Below, piece by piece: positions 55,487-64,000 of a stretch of 64,000 bases of DNA; position 1 is the first letter of the stretch; every line of letters starts with the position of its first letter. Location of the stretch: contig JARGXX010000099.1 in assembly GCA_030374765.1 (NCBI GenBank), forward strand, positions 434,001 to 498,000, read 5' to 3'. The position numbers and the translations under genes were made by a program. Origin of the DNA: Agarophyton chilense. Lineage: Eukaryota > Rhodophyta > Florideophyceae > Gracilariales > Gracilariaceae. The notes below the pieces were generated by a model. That model saw nothing but the letters and a program-made list of their open reading frames with translations. It had not been told where the DNA came from and did no database searches.

Positions 55487-56731
55487 ATGTCTCGCCCACC
55501 ACCCTCACTATCGTCTTCTCCCCGATTCTCCTCCTCTCAATATCAATTACCATCCGTTCAACCCTCCTTTCAGTTCAGCCAGCCCCTGAATACTCATCCA
55601 CCTCTACAAATAGCTAGGCAGATCAAGTTCGGAAATCCGAATGATGACCCACAACTCCCGAGAACAAGTTCCGCCCCCAGCAACGAGCAAGAGCCCCGAG
55701 TTGAGAAGGGCTGCAACTGCAAGAACTCCAAATGCCTCAAGCTCTATTGCGAGTGCTTCGCAAAGGGGCGTATGTGCGGTCCTCATTGTAATTGCCGAAA
55801 TTGTCGCAACAACGGGAAGTTTCCCGACGAAAAACGAGCAGCAGTCGAAGTCATTTTGGAGCGCAATCCAACTGCCTTCCAGCCGAAAGTAAATCGAAAG
55901 ACGGCAGGCAGGGATGGCAGTGTAGGCCGAGAAAAACACCTTAAAGGCTGTAACTGTCGGAAAAGCGGATGTCTCAAACGCTATTGCGAATGTTTTCAAG
56001 CCAATGTAATGTGTTCGGAACTCTGCAAATGTGTTAATTGTCGTAACATGGAGGGTGCTGATCACTTATGTAAGGCAAAGAAAACTTTCAGCCGCTTTTC
56101 CAATGGAGCATTGCAAACAGGAATTTCCCCTGCATCGCGACGAGCTCAAAACGTTTCTTATGGACGATCACGTTCTTCTCCGGAGTCAGTGGATAGAAAG
56201 AGGGATGCACACTCGCTGAGGCTACGTGAATTACCCGCAAAACGCGTTTTGTTCCAAAAAGGACCAGCTCTCAAGTCTAGGCTAGGCGATCCATATGTCC
56301 CGGGCGGACTCCACTACGAGAGCTCTCGAATGGACGAGGATCGACCAGAAAACATTATCGCTGCCGCGACAAACGTGTTGAGCAGCCAAGTAATAGCAGA
56401 TGCCCAGAAAGATACTACCCAACTTTTGAAGATATTCGCTGATGCTGCGGGTGACTTCAGATCCGGCTGCGTGCTCCCTACACATCAAGGAATAAATGTG
56501 AAAGCTGCAGAGGCCAACGGCCCAGACGAGGCCAAAGGGTTCGAATCAGTGTCACTAATATGCGATGAAGGAAATGTAGACGATGAAGGAAGCTCACAAG
56601 ACAGCCGTCCAATTTGGTATGTGGAGACGGAAAAGAAAGTATTTGAATCATGTGCAAGATCGCTGTATTTGATTGCAAATGCATCCCGGCGGAAAGCAAA
56701 TGTCGAACCATTGAGTCGTCATCGAAGATGA
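55487..56731 (+). CDS. Tesmin/TSO1-like CXC (CRC) domain protein, LIN54-type
   Basis: 414 residues. Two cysteine-rich CXC motifs: residues about 74-108 (KGCNCKNSKCLKLYCECFA...CGPHCNCRNC) and about 153-187 (KGCNCRKSGCLKRYCECFQ...CSELCKCVNCRN), joined by the conserved short linker with RNPTAFQPK. These bind the CHR-type DNA element (TTYGAA) in the minor groove through a tyrosine in each motif (LYCEC, RYCEC). Proteins of this type (LIN54, TSO1, TCX) act in DREAM/MMB-like complexes controlling cell-cycle genes in the nucleus. The N-terminal 60 residues are Ser/Pro-rich and the C-terminal half is low-complexity with helical parts. Converges with the BAP31 gene (gap 129 nt). Confidence 0.92.
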   Translation: MSRPPPSLSSSPRFSSSQYQLPSVQPSFQFSQPLNTHPPLQIARQIKFGNPNDDPQLPRTSSAPSNEQEPRVEKGCNCKNSKCLKLYCECFAKGRMCGPHCNCRNCRNNGKFPDEKRAAVEVILERNPTAFQPKVNRKTAGRDGSVGREKHLKGCNCRKSGCLKRYCECFQANVMCSELCKCVNCRNMEGADHLCKAKKTFSRFSNGALQTGISPASRRAQNVSYGRSRSSPESVDRKRDAHSLRLRELPAKRVLFQKGPALKSRLGDPYVPGGLHYESSRMDEDRPENIIAAATNVLSSQVIADAQKDTTQLLKIFADAAGDFRSGCVLPTHQGINVKAAEANGPDEAKGFESVSLICDEGNVDDEGSSQDSRPIWYVETEKKVFESCARSLYLIANASRRKANVEPLSRHRR

Positions 56732-56860
56732 CGTGCACTACGAGAGCTATACGATATAATAATGCACGATGTACATATTCATTTCCAATTGACTCTCCGA
56801 GTAGAGCAAAGATATATATATTTCCATACTCAACTTAAGGCGACTACGGGGTAATTCCTG

Positions 56861-57346
56861 CTAATCGTTTTTATCTTGTTCACCTAGGCTCTCCCCTGTC
56901 TCCGAAATTGGCTTATTTCCATTGTAAGACTTGATCATATCTCGAAGCTGTACTTCAATCGATGCGAGACGTACCAACCGAGCAATAGCGACCAGAGCAA
57001 CGATTGCGAAACTAGCGAGATACAAATTTCGTTCTGCTCGAACTTTTTGCCATCTATAGTCAGTTGCCGGCGTTACATATCCCGGGTCCTGATGGAACTG
57101 TGCTTCTTTTTGTTTCTGCGTGCGTTCAAGAGCAATGCGCAGCCCATTAAGACTTTCTGCAAGGGCCAGAAAGAGCGCAAACGTGATGTACTTCACGAAG
57201 GAATTCAACTTCTCCTGGGCTTTAACGCGAAAGATCCATCTGGAAATGTTTTTGCGAACGCCCCACGGTAGGGGTGCGCACAAAGTGAGCAAAATTATAA
57301 GCTCGACGACCAGCACGACGGAAACTGATCTCCACAAGAGCGACAT
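56861..57346 (-). CDS. BAP31/Yet-like ER membrane protein
   Basis: 161 residues, one exon. Three hydrophobic segments at about 6-25, 45-68 and 108-125, with the family layout: a polar loop after the first segment (PLPWGVRKNISRWIF), LAESLNGLRIALERTQKQ between, and a charged end. The FVKYITFALFLALAESL block and the position of Arg/Lys before the second segment match BCAP31 homologues. These proteins sit in the ER and act in cargo sorting and quality control of membrane proteins. Length is at the short end: animal BAP31 is about 245 residues with a long coiled-coil tail, which here is reduced to about 35 residues; yeast Yet proteins are near 200. No C-terminal KKXX signal is present. Confidence 0.8.
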   Translation of the reverse strand: MSLLWRSVSVVLVVELIILLTLCAPLPWGVRKNISRWIFRVKAQEKLNSFVKYITFALFLALAESLNGLRIALERTQKQKEAQFHQDPGYVTPATDYRWQKVRAERNLYLASFAIVALVAIARLVRLASIEVQLRDMIKSYNGNKPISETGESLGEQDKND

Positions 57347-58314
57347 GCTGTGCGTATATCCTTTCGAACGAAAAAAAGACGGCCTCTAGCTGGACCCTCG
57401 CTATGTAACGGATTATGAGTTGCGTGTGCCTATGCACTACGCAGTGGGGCCAAGCCGGAGACGTGTTTCGATCAGTAAAGCTTTAGATTGCTGAAGTGGT
57501 GTATTTCCAGGTATAGCAAAGCAAAAAGCAAGCAATTTGTCACTGTTGGCTTCCATGCGCACGGTCCTATTCTTGATCAATTCTTTTCTAGAGTGCGTGT
57601 GGAGACAGTGCAAGGTGGTGGGTGGCGTGAAACTACCCTTCCTAATTGGGTTTCAAGTGGATTTGATCAAGGTATCGAAAAAAAAAAAAAAGGGTTGTGA
57701 GCTGATGTTTACGTCCCATCCTCATGCTCTCTCTCCGGGTTTCAATCAAAGGAGCATCCCAATAACATCGTCCTCCAGATCTTTAGCGGTCGGTGGTGGG
57801 AATTGGCGATCGAAGCGAGAACTCACCTCGAGTGACGCCTTCTACAGCTCCTTGGCGAATGAGACCATTGCCGGCGTTTTCCCACCGATTACGTTATGAC
57901 AGACCGTGCACAAGCCTGCTTATTACAGGTGTCTCGACATGGGACAGCTTTTCATCATGAGACTAGATTTGATTCACAATATGTCGCGCTTCTCTTCATT
58001 AACCAACGGCAGAACGTCCATGACAAGCGTATTCGGGCCCTCCTCATATCCTCCAAACAATGACATAGAACTTTGCGCTCTTGGGCCAATTTTCCTTAGA
58101 GGAGCACAATTTGTCCGGAACACGTCTCTGATGGCATGACTTTCGTCATGTATAAACTATGCCAATCCGTTACATGAAGACAAAGACAGCCTTCAAGCAA
58201 TTGACTGTCTTTTTCTTCGATCTCAAGGATAGTGTTGCTGTAAATCTACGCTTGCTTAAGATGAACGGCCATTTTCGCTTCTGAAGACTTTGAAGATTTG
58301 AACATGAAAGCACT
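57347..58314. other. Intergenic, no gene recognised
   Basis: Nearly 1 kb upstream of both flanking genes. A 14-base A-run lies near 57679-57692. Frames at 57488-57900 and 57906-58139 lack family resemblance. The last 100 bp before 58315 are probably the leader of the next gene. Confidence 0.3.
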
Positions 58315-59805
58315 ATGTCCACAGAAGCCGAAACATTTGGTGAGACACCGTCCCCCATTCCGCCCGCGGTACGGGTACCTGATCCAGAGAAAGAAGTATT
58401 GATTATAAATGGAAATCGCTATGGCGTTGCTCAAATCCAAGTCATATTGGCTCAGGTTGAAGCTAGTCTCGCCAAGCTCACTCTTCAATTTTCTAGGCTG
58501 TATGAGCAGATGATGCTAAGTGATGTTCCGAATGAAGAAGCAGATGGAGTCCGTTTGAAGCATTTTGCTACGAACGCATTTGTCAATGGTGTCCTTGTTG
58601 AGCGCCCTTTTAACAAGGAGTTTGTTGATTTGATCGAAGGCCTCATCGCAAGGGTTCAATTGGAAACCCTGATGTACCGGTTTAAATATGGACATGATTA
58701 CGTTCACGTCGAGGACGTTCGAATAATGATATCTGCAATACTTCACTTTAAGAAACTAGACCCAATGTACAGAAAGGTCCCTGAGAACGAGTCCCAGGTC
58801 TGGCCTCAGATACATGGCGACCTTTATGAAGAAGCGTGTCGGATAGCAGCAAAGCGATATGAGGACCAATCAGACAGACGAGCATCCGCTATATTATTCT
58901 CCCAGCTCTTGGACAACCGCCCGATTACAATTAAGAATCCTGCTGTTGGAAATATTGACATGTATGCTTATGTTACAAACAGGGACACATCCCGTATGCT
59001 ATGGGAATGTTTGGAAGGGATTCCAGTTCAACAAATGAAAAACAAAGAGAAGGGAATATATGAGCTTTCTCGCAATGATCTTCATATTACTGACGCTTTG
59101 AATATGCTAACATCAGCTGATGTGAGGGCGATTCGAACGAAAACGGGCCTGACCTTCCACAATGCGAAGTTCGCAAACATTGAAGACTGGGCTTATTCAA
59201 ATCCGAATTCCCGGTATATTGAAGTTTCTACTAGTCGATTGCTTGTCAGTATAGCTTACTTTTATCTTGCAATGGCTGTTGCATTCTCAATAACAGCGGC
59301 CATTCTGAATTGGGGCCGCCGTGATTCCGCTTTACAACGGATATTTGATGCGGCTGCCTTGTTCTTCATATTCATCTTCGGAGCCTTGATTCCAATAGTT
59401 CTGCTGACAGGGGTAAAGGGTGTCTTCAGAGTACTACTTTGTGGCAGACGAAGACTACAAGGGCTGGAAAGTTTGGCAGAATTTCATGGAACAAGCATGA
59501 AAATGCTGTTGACTTCATTGGCGCGGGCAAGGAGTGTACGGTTCTTGAAAGAGACAAACGCTTGTTACATTGAGGGCCCGAAAACGGGAACAGTAGAATT
59601 GCCGTTAACTCTCAGAGAATGTGATCTTGAAGATGTTGTGATCATCGGAAAGGAATATGCGTATGACATGAGGGGGAAATGGAGGCATGTGGAAGCAAAA
59701 AGAGGGGTGGTTCATTTTGGAAATGAAATCCCAGTTGATATGGCTGCTACAGCTGTTCGGGAACCGGGAAAGCGGTTTGTGGGGGGGTCGTCTAATAGTT
59801 GGTAG
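58315..59805 (+). CDS. Unknown protein with two transmembrane segments
   Basis: 496 residues in one exon with even, protein-like composition throughout. I do not recognise it. The N-terminal 300 residues are soluble: a helical part (VAQIQVILAQVEASLAKLTLQF...), then a mixed region with KNPAVGNIDMYAYVTNRDTSR. Two strong hydrophobic segments follow at about 308-332 (LLVSIAYFYLAMAVAFSITA) and 341-368 (IFDAAALFFIFIFGALIPIV), a short basic stretch (CGRRRLQGLESL) and a C-terminal beta-looking domain. There is no signal peptide, so both ends may face the cytosol. The gene converges with the one ending at 60440. It could be a lineage-restricted membrane protein. Confidence 0.75.
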   Translation: MSTEAETFGETPSPIPPAVRVPDPEKEVLIINGNRYGVAQIQVILAQVEASLAKLTLQFSRLYEQMMLSDVPNEEADGVRLKHFATNAFVNGVLVERPFNKEFVDLIEGLIARVQLETLMYRFKYGHDYVHVEDVRIMISAILHFKKLDPMYRKVPENESQVWPQIHGDLYEEACRIAAKRYEDQSDRRASAILFSQLLDNRPITIKNPAVGNIDMYAYVTNRDTSRMLWECLEGIPVQQMKNKEKGIYELSRNDLHITDALNMLTSADVRAIRTKTGLTFHNAKFANIEDWAYSNPNSRYIEVSTSRLLVSIAYFYLAMAVAFSITAAILNWGRRDSALQRIFDAAALFFIFIFGALIPIVLLTGVKGVFRVLLCGRRRLQGLESLAEFHGTSMKMLLTSLARARSVRFLKETNACYIEGPKTGTVELPLTLRECDLEDVVIIGKEYAYDMRGKWRHVEAKRGVVHFGNEIPVDMAATAVREPGKRFVGGSSNSW

Positions 59806-60439
59806 CTCGCACAGGAGAAATTTGTCGCTGTGTTTAAACTATGGAAAGCCACAGTTCTATCAACGATGCCCTTGCAACGTAACAGCTTTGTATTGTTGTA
59901 AATCTTTCCTGTGCGCAATGCAACTCGAAATACTACATGCTCTCTGCATTTTTTTTACCAGGACTGAAGAAACGGAGAACGATTTTTAAAGATTCTAAAG
60001 ATCATGAAGATTTGTGACTGCAGTTTGTTGAGCTGCAATTAAGTAATGATGCAGTTGACAACGTTCTGACAAAGGAGTGGATAGACAACGCACACGGCGC
60101 TTCAAGAAACAGTAGCCCAGCTCAGGGTTTCTTCGTAAGGAAGCCTCTGAAGGGAACCATTTGAAATGTCAATTCCGGCGGGCCATGAGACGCAACTTCT
60201 AGCTTTGCTTCAAAGTAAAATGCTTGCTCGCAGCAGCCATGGCTACCGATAGAGCTAGGACAGTAACATGCAGGTGAACGGAAAAGATTTACTGAGGGCG
60301 TATACTGCATTCGTCGAACCTTGCTCCTAGACGAGGCTCGATTTCTCGCTTCCGCATCAAAAACGAGGAAACGAGAAACGTTGTGCTTTAGAACTACAAG
60401 CGCTTTACACACAAGCTACATTTCCTAAGCACGCAGTCT
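59806..60439. other. 3' intergenic between convergent genes
   Basis: About 630 bp holding both 3' UTRs. A 96-codon minus-strand frame at 60122-60412 shows no domain and is Cys/Arg-rich in a way typical of non-coding frames; I did not call it. Confidence 0.35.
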
Positions 60440-61420
60440 TCATTGCAGCGAGTGATTAGGAGTATATGTAAAGCCAAATTGTTGCAACATACGAGCACGA
60501 GCTTCTGGCTGATCAATTGGAGCAAGTTTATCATTTCTCTTGCTCAGCCTTAGTGATCTCCGGACAGGCGTGACAACCGTATCAGCACCAAGCTCAAGAC
60601 GCTGTTTTCTTGAAGCTCGAACAGGAGTAAGAAACACATTTGAGCCAACTATATCCTTGTTGGAGCTCAAAGCAATTGGCGTAGGTTGCGTTCTTTGTAC
60701 CGGTTGTTGTTGCCGTTGCAAACAGACATCGGCTGATTCAACTTCTTCTATGAGAGAAATTATCTCTCTCTGAGAAATCTTCAAGCTTTGTCGTCGTGAC
60801 CGGGCCGATTGGAGACGTCTTGGGGTTATCGGCTGATTCTTGGCCGGGTTTTCATCATTCATCGGGGATAGCTGCGCGGGAAGATGGGAGGAAATCGACG
60901 GGGGGGTGGGGAATGAAAGCGGCACCTCCACGGGTTCGGGCTTGATGACTTTCTCGCGAGGTTGAGTTGGACGTGAGGGTGTGAGATTGGGATGTTGATT
61001 CTCGTCTTTAGCCTGCTGTTGCGCATCGTCTTCGTCACTGTCGTAAATACGAAGCAAAGATATATCAATTCCGAATTGCTTCAACCACCTGTCATTCTCA
61101 GTTCGAGCAGGCGTGCGTGATATCTGATCAAAAGGAGAAAGCTTAGCTCGATCGACAACATCCTCACTCTGGCAGTGATCCACAAGCTCAAAACAGGGCT
61201 TGAGTTGTTTTGGCGATTGTTCAACGACATCCAGAGCATTAATGCCATTCACACGAGAAGACACAAGGCGGCGGGGAGCTGAATGAACGCGCTGTCGATT
61301 GGAAACTTGAGGAGGAATTTTAAGACGCCTTGGGGTGATGAGAGGGGTCTTTACGATGGTGGTGAGCGCGACGCGACGGGGGGCTGGAGAGGGGGCAGGG
61401 GATTTGTGGGAGGAGTTCAT
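60440..61420 (-). CDS. Unknown nuclear-type protein rich in TP/SP phosphosite motifs
   Basis: 326 residues, no folded domain recognised. It is Pro-, Ser- and Arg-rich with many minimal CDK-site motifs: TPRRLKIP, SPKQLK, TPVRASRKQR, TPVRRSLRLSKR, ITPRRLQ, SRTPART. The C-terminal block (VVTPVRRSLRLSKR...ARARMLQQFGFTYTPN) is vaguely like C-terminal motifs of mitotic microtubule-associated proteins such as CKAP2, but this is only an impression. KISQREIISLIEEVESADVC forms the one clear helix. A cell-cycle-regulated chromatin or spindle protein is a reasonable guess. Divergent from IF-1; start chosen at the first ATG, 61420. Confidence 0.65.
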   Translation of the reverse strand: MNSSHKSPAPSPAPRRVALTTIVKTPLITPRRLKIPPQVSNRQRVHSAPRRLVSSRVNGINALDVVEQSPKQLKPCFELVDHCQSEDVVDRAKLSPFDQISRTPARTENDRWLKQFGIDISLLRIYDSDEDDAQQQAKDENQHPNLTPSRPTQPREKVIKPEPVEVPLSFPTPPSISSHLPAQLSPMNDENPAKNQPITPRRLQSARSRRQSLKISQREIISLIEEVESADVCLQRQQQPVQRTQPTPIALSSNKDIVGSNVFLTPVRASRKQRLELGADTVVTPVRRSLRLSKRNDKLAPIDQPEARARMLQQFGFTYTPNHSLQ

Positions 61421-61930
61421 GGCGGCGCAGGAGAGGGTGTGCTTGAGACCAGGCTGCTGAAGAACAAAAGGCGCCGAGTGGATAGGTGGGGGCCGGAACG
61501 GCAGAGGAGGGCGCGCATGTTGATGGGCTGCAGCGCGGAGTAAAGGCGGTTGCTGAAGAAGGCGGGCGAGGGAAGGCGAACGGACGCGTGACCGTTACGA
61601 TGAGCGGAGCATCTGGCGACTGGGCCGCGAATTTAGCAGCCGTTCCGAGTTGATTCTTCGTGGAAAGGGGCCCGACCGTCGAACAAGCCATCCCATCGCG
61701 TAAGGCCCCGATTTGTTTAACTAAACGTCAAGCAATATAATTAGATGGATCAATTAAGACTGAGATTGCATGCAGGAAGGTGCAGCCGCGAGATTCACAG
61801 CGGTGTTTTTTCACAAAACCTGTGTTCTGCGCTACCACCCGTCCTCTATTCCACTCGCCTGGTCTTTATTTTACGTTGCCAGTCGGCGTTCACGAGCAGA
61901 GGTCACAGTTGCCTGCAACCCGCAACAAAA

Positions 61931-62450
61931 ATGGACTCTAAAGGCTCAAAGCAAGCATTCGTGCTTTCTTCTAACGCGCTGGTACTCCACAGAAAACGTG
62001 CGACACAGCCGTGCATCTCGCCCGTTCGCGCGCCAGTCATGAAGGTCGATCGCTCGGGCGGAGGAAAGCGAGCGAAGAGCGCGAGAGAGAAAAAAGCTGC
62101 ACCACAGTCTGCTTCTTCTTCTTCTTCTTCTTCTTCTTCTGAGCTTGCCACCAAGATTGAGATTGATGGTACGGTCATGGAGAGTCTGCCGAGTGCGGTT
62201 TTTAAGGTCGAACTGGATAATAAGTGTGAGGTTCTTGCACACATTTCGGGCAAGATTAGAAAGAACTACATTCGAATTCTCGTTGGTGACCGTGTTAAAT
62301 GTGAGCTGTCCCCTTATGACCTCACCAAGGGACGGATAACATGTAAGTTTTTCTCGTTGGCCTTGACAGAGTGTTTGCGCTTTCTGTACCAGCTCCTGAC
62401 TGAAAGTTTGATTTGTTTGATGTGTTTGATGTGCAGTTCGGTACAAGTAA
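61931..62450 (+). CDS. infA: Plastid translation initiation factor IF-1, nuclear-encoded, spliced
   Basis: Two exons, 61931-62342 and 62437-62450, with a 94-nt intron (GTAAGT...CTGAC...GTGCAG), give 141 residues. The S1/OB-fold domain [63 protein letters not shown] is bacterial IF-1 nearly throughout, and the tiny exon 2 adds FRYK, restoring the usual ending (without splicing the frame runs into intron). IF-1 binds the 30S A site during initiation. The extension of about 75 residues begins [15 protein letters not shown], with the AFV motif of red-lineage transit peptides, and contains a nine-Ser run from a TTC/TCT microsatellite (about 62113-62141). An upstream in-frame ATG at 61745 would add 62 residues. 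Plastid targeting is inferred. Confidence 0.88.
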
Positions 62451-62627
62451 ATGGCTTTGCGTTTGATTCATACTGCTGCTACTTCATCTATCACCATGTT
62501 CTTACTTTTGTCACAATTTCTCTTTATCTTCGAAAACCAAGAAAGCACAAATATGCATCGCACATTCTAGTTTGCCCTCACAAAAACAAGTAAGGGTTAC
62601 CCTTCTTCTTGCCTTGGTAGCAGTTTC

Positions 62628-63689
62628 TTAACTATACTCACTGCATCTTTTGCAACGAGAGGACGCCTTCATCTGGTGTGATAGCAATCGCATACCGTCA
62701 TTGATTCCAATCCGCCCCACGTACCCGAGCTGAGCGCGTGCATTTCGATCACAAAACGTAATCTCTGTGGAAAATAACTTCACTCGAGACGTGGTGAACA
62801 CCGGAACCCTTCCCAAACAAAATGCCAGTAACTCGTTGAACAACGCGAACAACCACGCCACGCATAGTGGGACTGGATGAATGCACACTTGATGAAAATG
62901 ACATGCGTGCAGCATGAGCAGGATAAAATGAGAGAACAGAACTGGGCGCCCATCCGTGATGAAGTAACTCAGATTCGGAGGCTTTTTTGTTCGTAACGCG
63001 CATAATACCGCCTCACACGCGTTTTCTATGTGACAAGTACTTGTCAAGAATTGACCATTTCTCACCAGAAGCAAAGAGCGATTGCGTGAAAGCTGGGCCA
63101 TGAGCGTTTTCAGGAAGGGGTCTTGAAACATTCCCCATAGTAGACGAGTGCGCAAAATCGTGCACGGAGGTGAACTGTTCAGATGCGCGTCTCTTATAAG
63201 AAACTCCAGTTCTTGAGAAACTTGTGTGCAATATGATGACGGGTTGGAAGGGTATGAGATGGACTCGTCGGCCGAAACAATTGCCTCTGAATCAAATAGA
63301 GATATCTCGCTCGCATGCACGACGAGTCGGGCCACGCGATTGACACGACACGCTTTGAGAATGTTGCGGATGAGAGCGAGTTGTATTATTGCTTCATGTC
63401 GAGTTTGAGCCGGTGCCACACTGCAAACCACAAACATGCATGCCCGAGTTATACGTATCACGTCATGGACGCATTGAAAGGAGCCCTGAACTACTCGACA
63501 ACCCATTTGTTCAAGAGCCGACGCGTTCGTCTCACAAGAAGACAGCGTAACAAGCCGATAGTTGGCATTCCTCAAACACGGAATTAGCTGCAGCGACAGC
63601 GGAGATGGTACGAGTAATACCAGAGGCGTGCAGTTCACAAACGATTGCGGCACACGCGACTGGGCCGAGAGAATCGAACCAATTGCCAT
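62628..63689 (-). CDS. Divergent extended-SDR (3-beta-HSD-like) protein, catalytic motifs degenerate
   Basis: 353 residues. Family traits in order: a first beta-alpha unit VLLVPSPLSLQLIPCLRNANYRLV, a VVQGSFQCVHDVIRIT block, IIQLALIRNILKACRVNRVARLVVHAS (the N..N..A...V...V..SS block), PSSYCTQVSQELEFLI, CTILRTRLLWG, TCHIENACEAVLCAL (H..N...A) and YFITDGRPVLF. This is the 3-beta-hydroxysteroid dehydrogenase/epimerase layout. But the glycine-rich nucleotide motif is absent and the YxxxK pair reads YCTQV, with no lysine. A hydrophobic segment (VAWLFALFNELLAFCLG) near the C-terminus may anchor it in a membrane, as in 3-beta-HSDs. It is thus either a pseudo-enzyme or strongly diverged. Converges with IF-1 (gap 177 nt). 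Confidence 0.65.
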   Translation of the reverse strand: MAIGSILSAQSRVPQSFVNCTPLVLLVPSPLSLQLIPCLRNANYRLVTLSSCETNASALEQMGCRVVQGSFQCVHDVIRITRACMFVVCSVAPAQTRHEAIIQLALIRNILKACRVNRVARLVVHASEISLFDSEAIVSADESISYPSNPSSYCTQVSQELEFLIRDAHLNSSPPCTILRTRLLWGMFQDPFLKTLMAQLSRNRSLLLVRNGQFLTSTCHIENACEAVLCALRTKKPPNLSYFITDGRPVLFSHFILLMLHACHFHQVCIHPVPLCVAWLFALFNELLAFCLGRVPVFTTSRVKLFSTEITFCDRNARAQLGYVGRIGINDGMRLLSHQMKASSRCKRCSEYS

Positions 63690-64000
63690 ACTGCGCTAGC
63701 TAGGGGGTAGCAATCTAACCCTTAGTTCCGTCCGTCCAATCCTGTCATCTTGAAACTCAAATTCTTATATGCGTCCCGCCTCTCGACGGTGCAAAACATT
63801 CTTAATGAATGAGGAGCCAATGACGTATTGGTTGAAGACCAATTGCTGTTGCGGTCTTGCGTGAGCTGAACTGTTTGCAACTGCATTACGAAATGCACTG
63901 AGCATTGACGTACAGCTTCGATTTTTGGCTTAGTGCAGACACGCGCCACGACGAAATGCGCCGTCAGCGCATTGTGACACAACGATCCCCAACGTTGAAT
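63690..64000. other. Window end, no gene recognised
   Basis: The last 311 bp hold the upstream region of the SDR-like gene. A minus-strand frame at 63722-63982 has no recognisable content. Confidence 0.3.

Noticed and set aside
61320-61691. 123-codon minus-strand frame upstream of the TP-rich protein
   Set aside because: Overlaps the coding start in another frame; Pro/Ser-rich promoter sequence without motif.
63655-63720. tRNA-like box pair near the start of the SDR-like gene
   Set aside because: GGTTCGATTC is part of codons 3-7 of the SDR-like gene; there is no anticodon arm or acceptor pairing.
1-64000. CRISPR arrays, bacterial operons, rRNA genes
   Set aside because: No regularly spaced direct repeats, no Shine-Dalgarno-linked gene clusters and no rRNA sequence; introns and gene content are eukaryotic.

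Overview
The window is nuclear DNA from a eukaryote, most likely a red alga. Host genes are small, 0 to 2 introns each, and the introns are short (82-137 nt) GT-AG introns, several with a clear CTAAC branch site. Two proteins of bacterial type, the 16S rRNA methyltransferase RsmG and translation initiation factor IF-1, carry N-terminal extensions with an 'AFV' motif, as expected for nuclear-encoded plastid proteins of the red lineage (inference). The species itself cannot be read from the sequence.

Layout. 0-0.9 kb: an unknown coiled-coil gene. 1-5.2 kb: two old Ty3/gypsy fragments on the minus strand, one inside the other. 6.6-12 kb: a host island with MED21, an ornithine-decarboxylase homologue, NMN adenylyltransferase and a secreted or membrane methyltransferase-like protein. 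12.5-14.8 kb: a dead PIF/Harbinger transposon with both of its genes. 15.5-18 kb: AT-rich DNA with palindromes and no gene. 18-21 kb: a dead tnp2 (CACTA/EnSpm-like) transposase. 23.1-42.6 kb: a chromodomain Ty3/gypsy element (B) whose 3' LTR is split by a younger relative (C). 44-44.9 kb: a Tc1/mariner relic with its terminal repeats. 44.9-64 kb: a dense host island with RsmG, mitochondrial OSCP, an F-box/LRR protein, REV1, V-ATPase subunit F, a TSO1/LIN54-type CXC protein, a BAP31-like ER protein, two unknown proteins, plastid IF-1 and a degenerate SDR-family protein.

Host genes lie almost strictly in convergent (+ then -) pairs with short gaps (about 130-640 bp): MED21/ODC, NMNAT/methyltransferase, RsmG/OSCP, REV1/VMA7, CXC/BAP31, the two unknowns, and IF-1/SDR. 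They are housekeeping genes from different pathways and show no operon-like functional grouping.

The most interesting signal is in elements B and C. Both carry, between pol (or its remnant) and the 3' LTR, a long open frame on the opposite strand. The two antisense proteins are clearly homologous although the elements are well diverged, which suggests a retained accessory function. Other points worth a second look are the ornithine decarboxylase homologue that lacks the catalytic cysteine, the RsmG reading frame whose first ATG lies in a Tc1 terminal repeat, and a REV1 with no BRCT domain. Retroelement parts are given as approximate ranges only.
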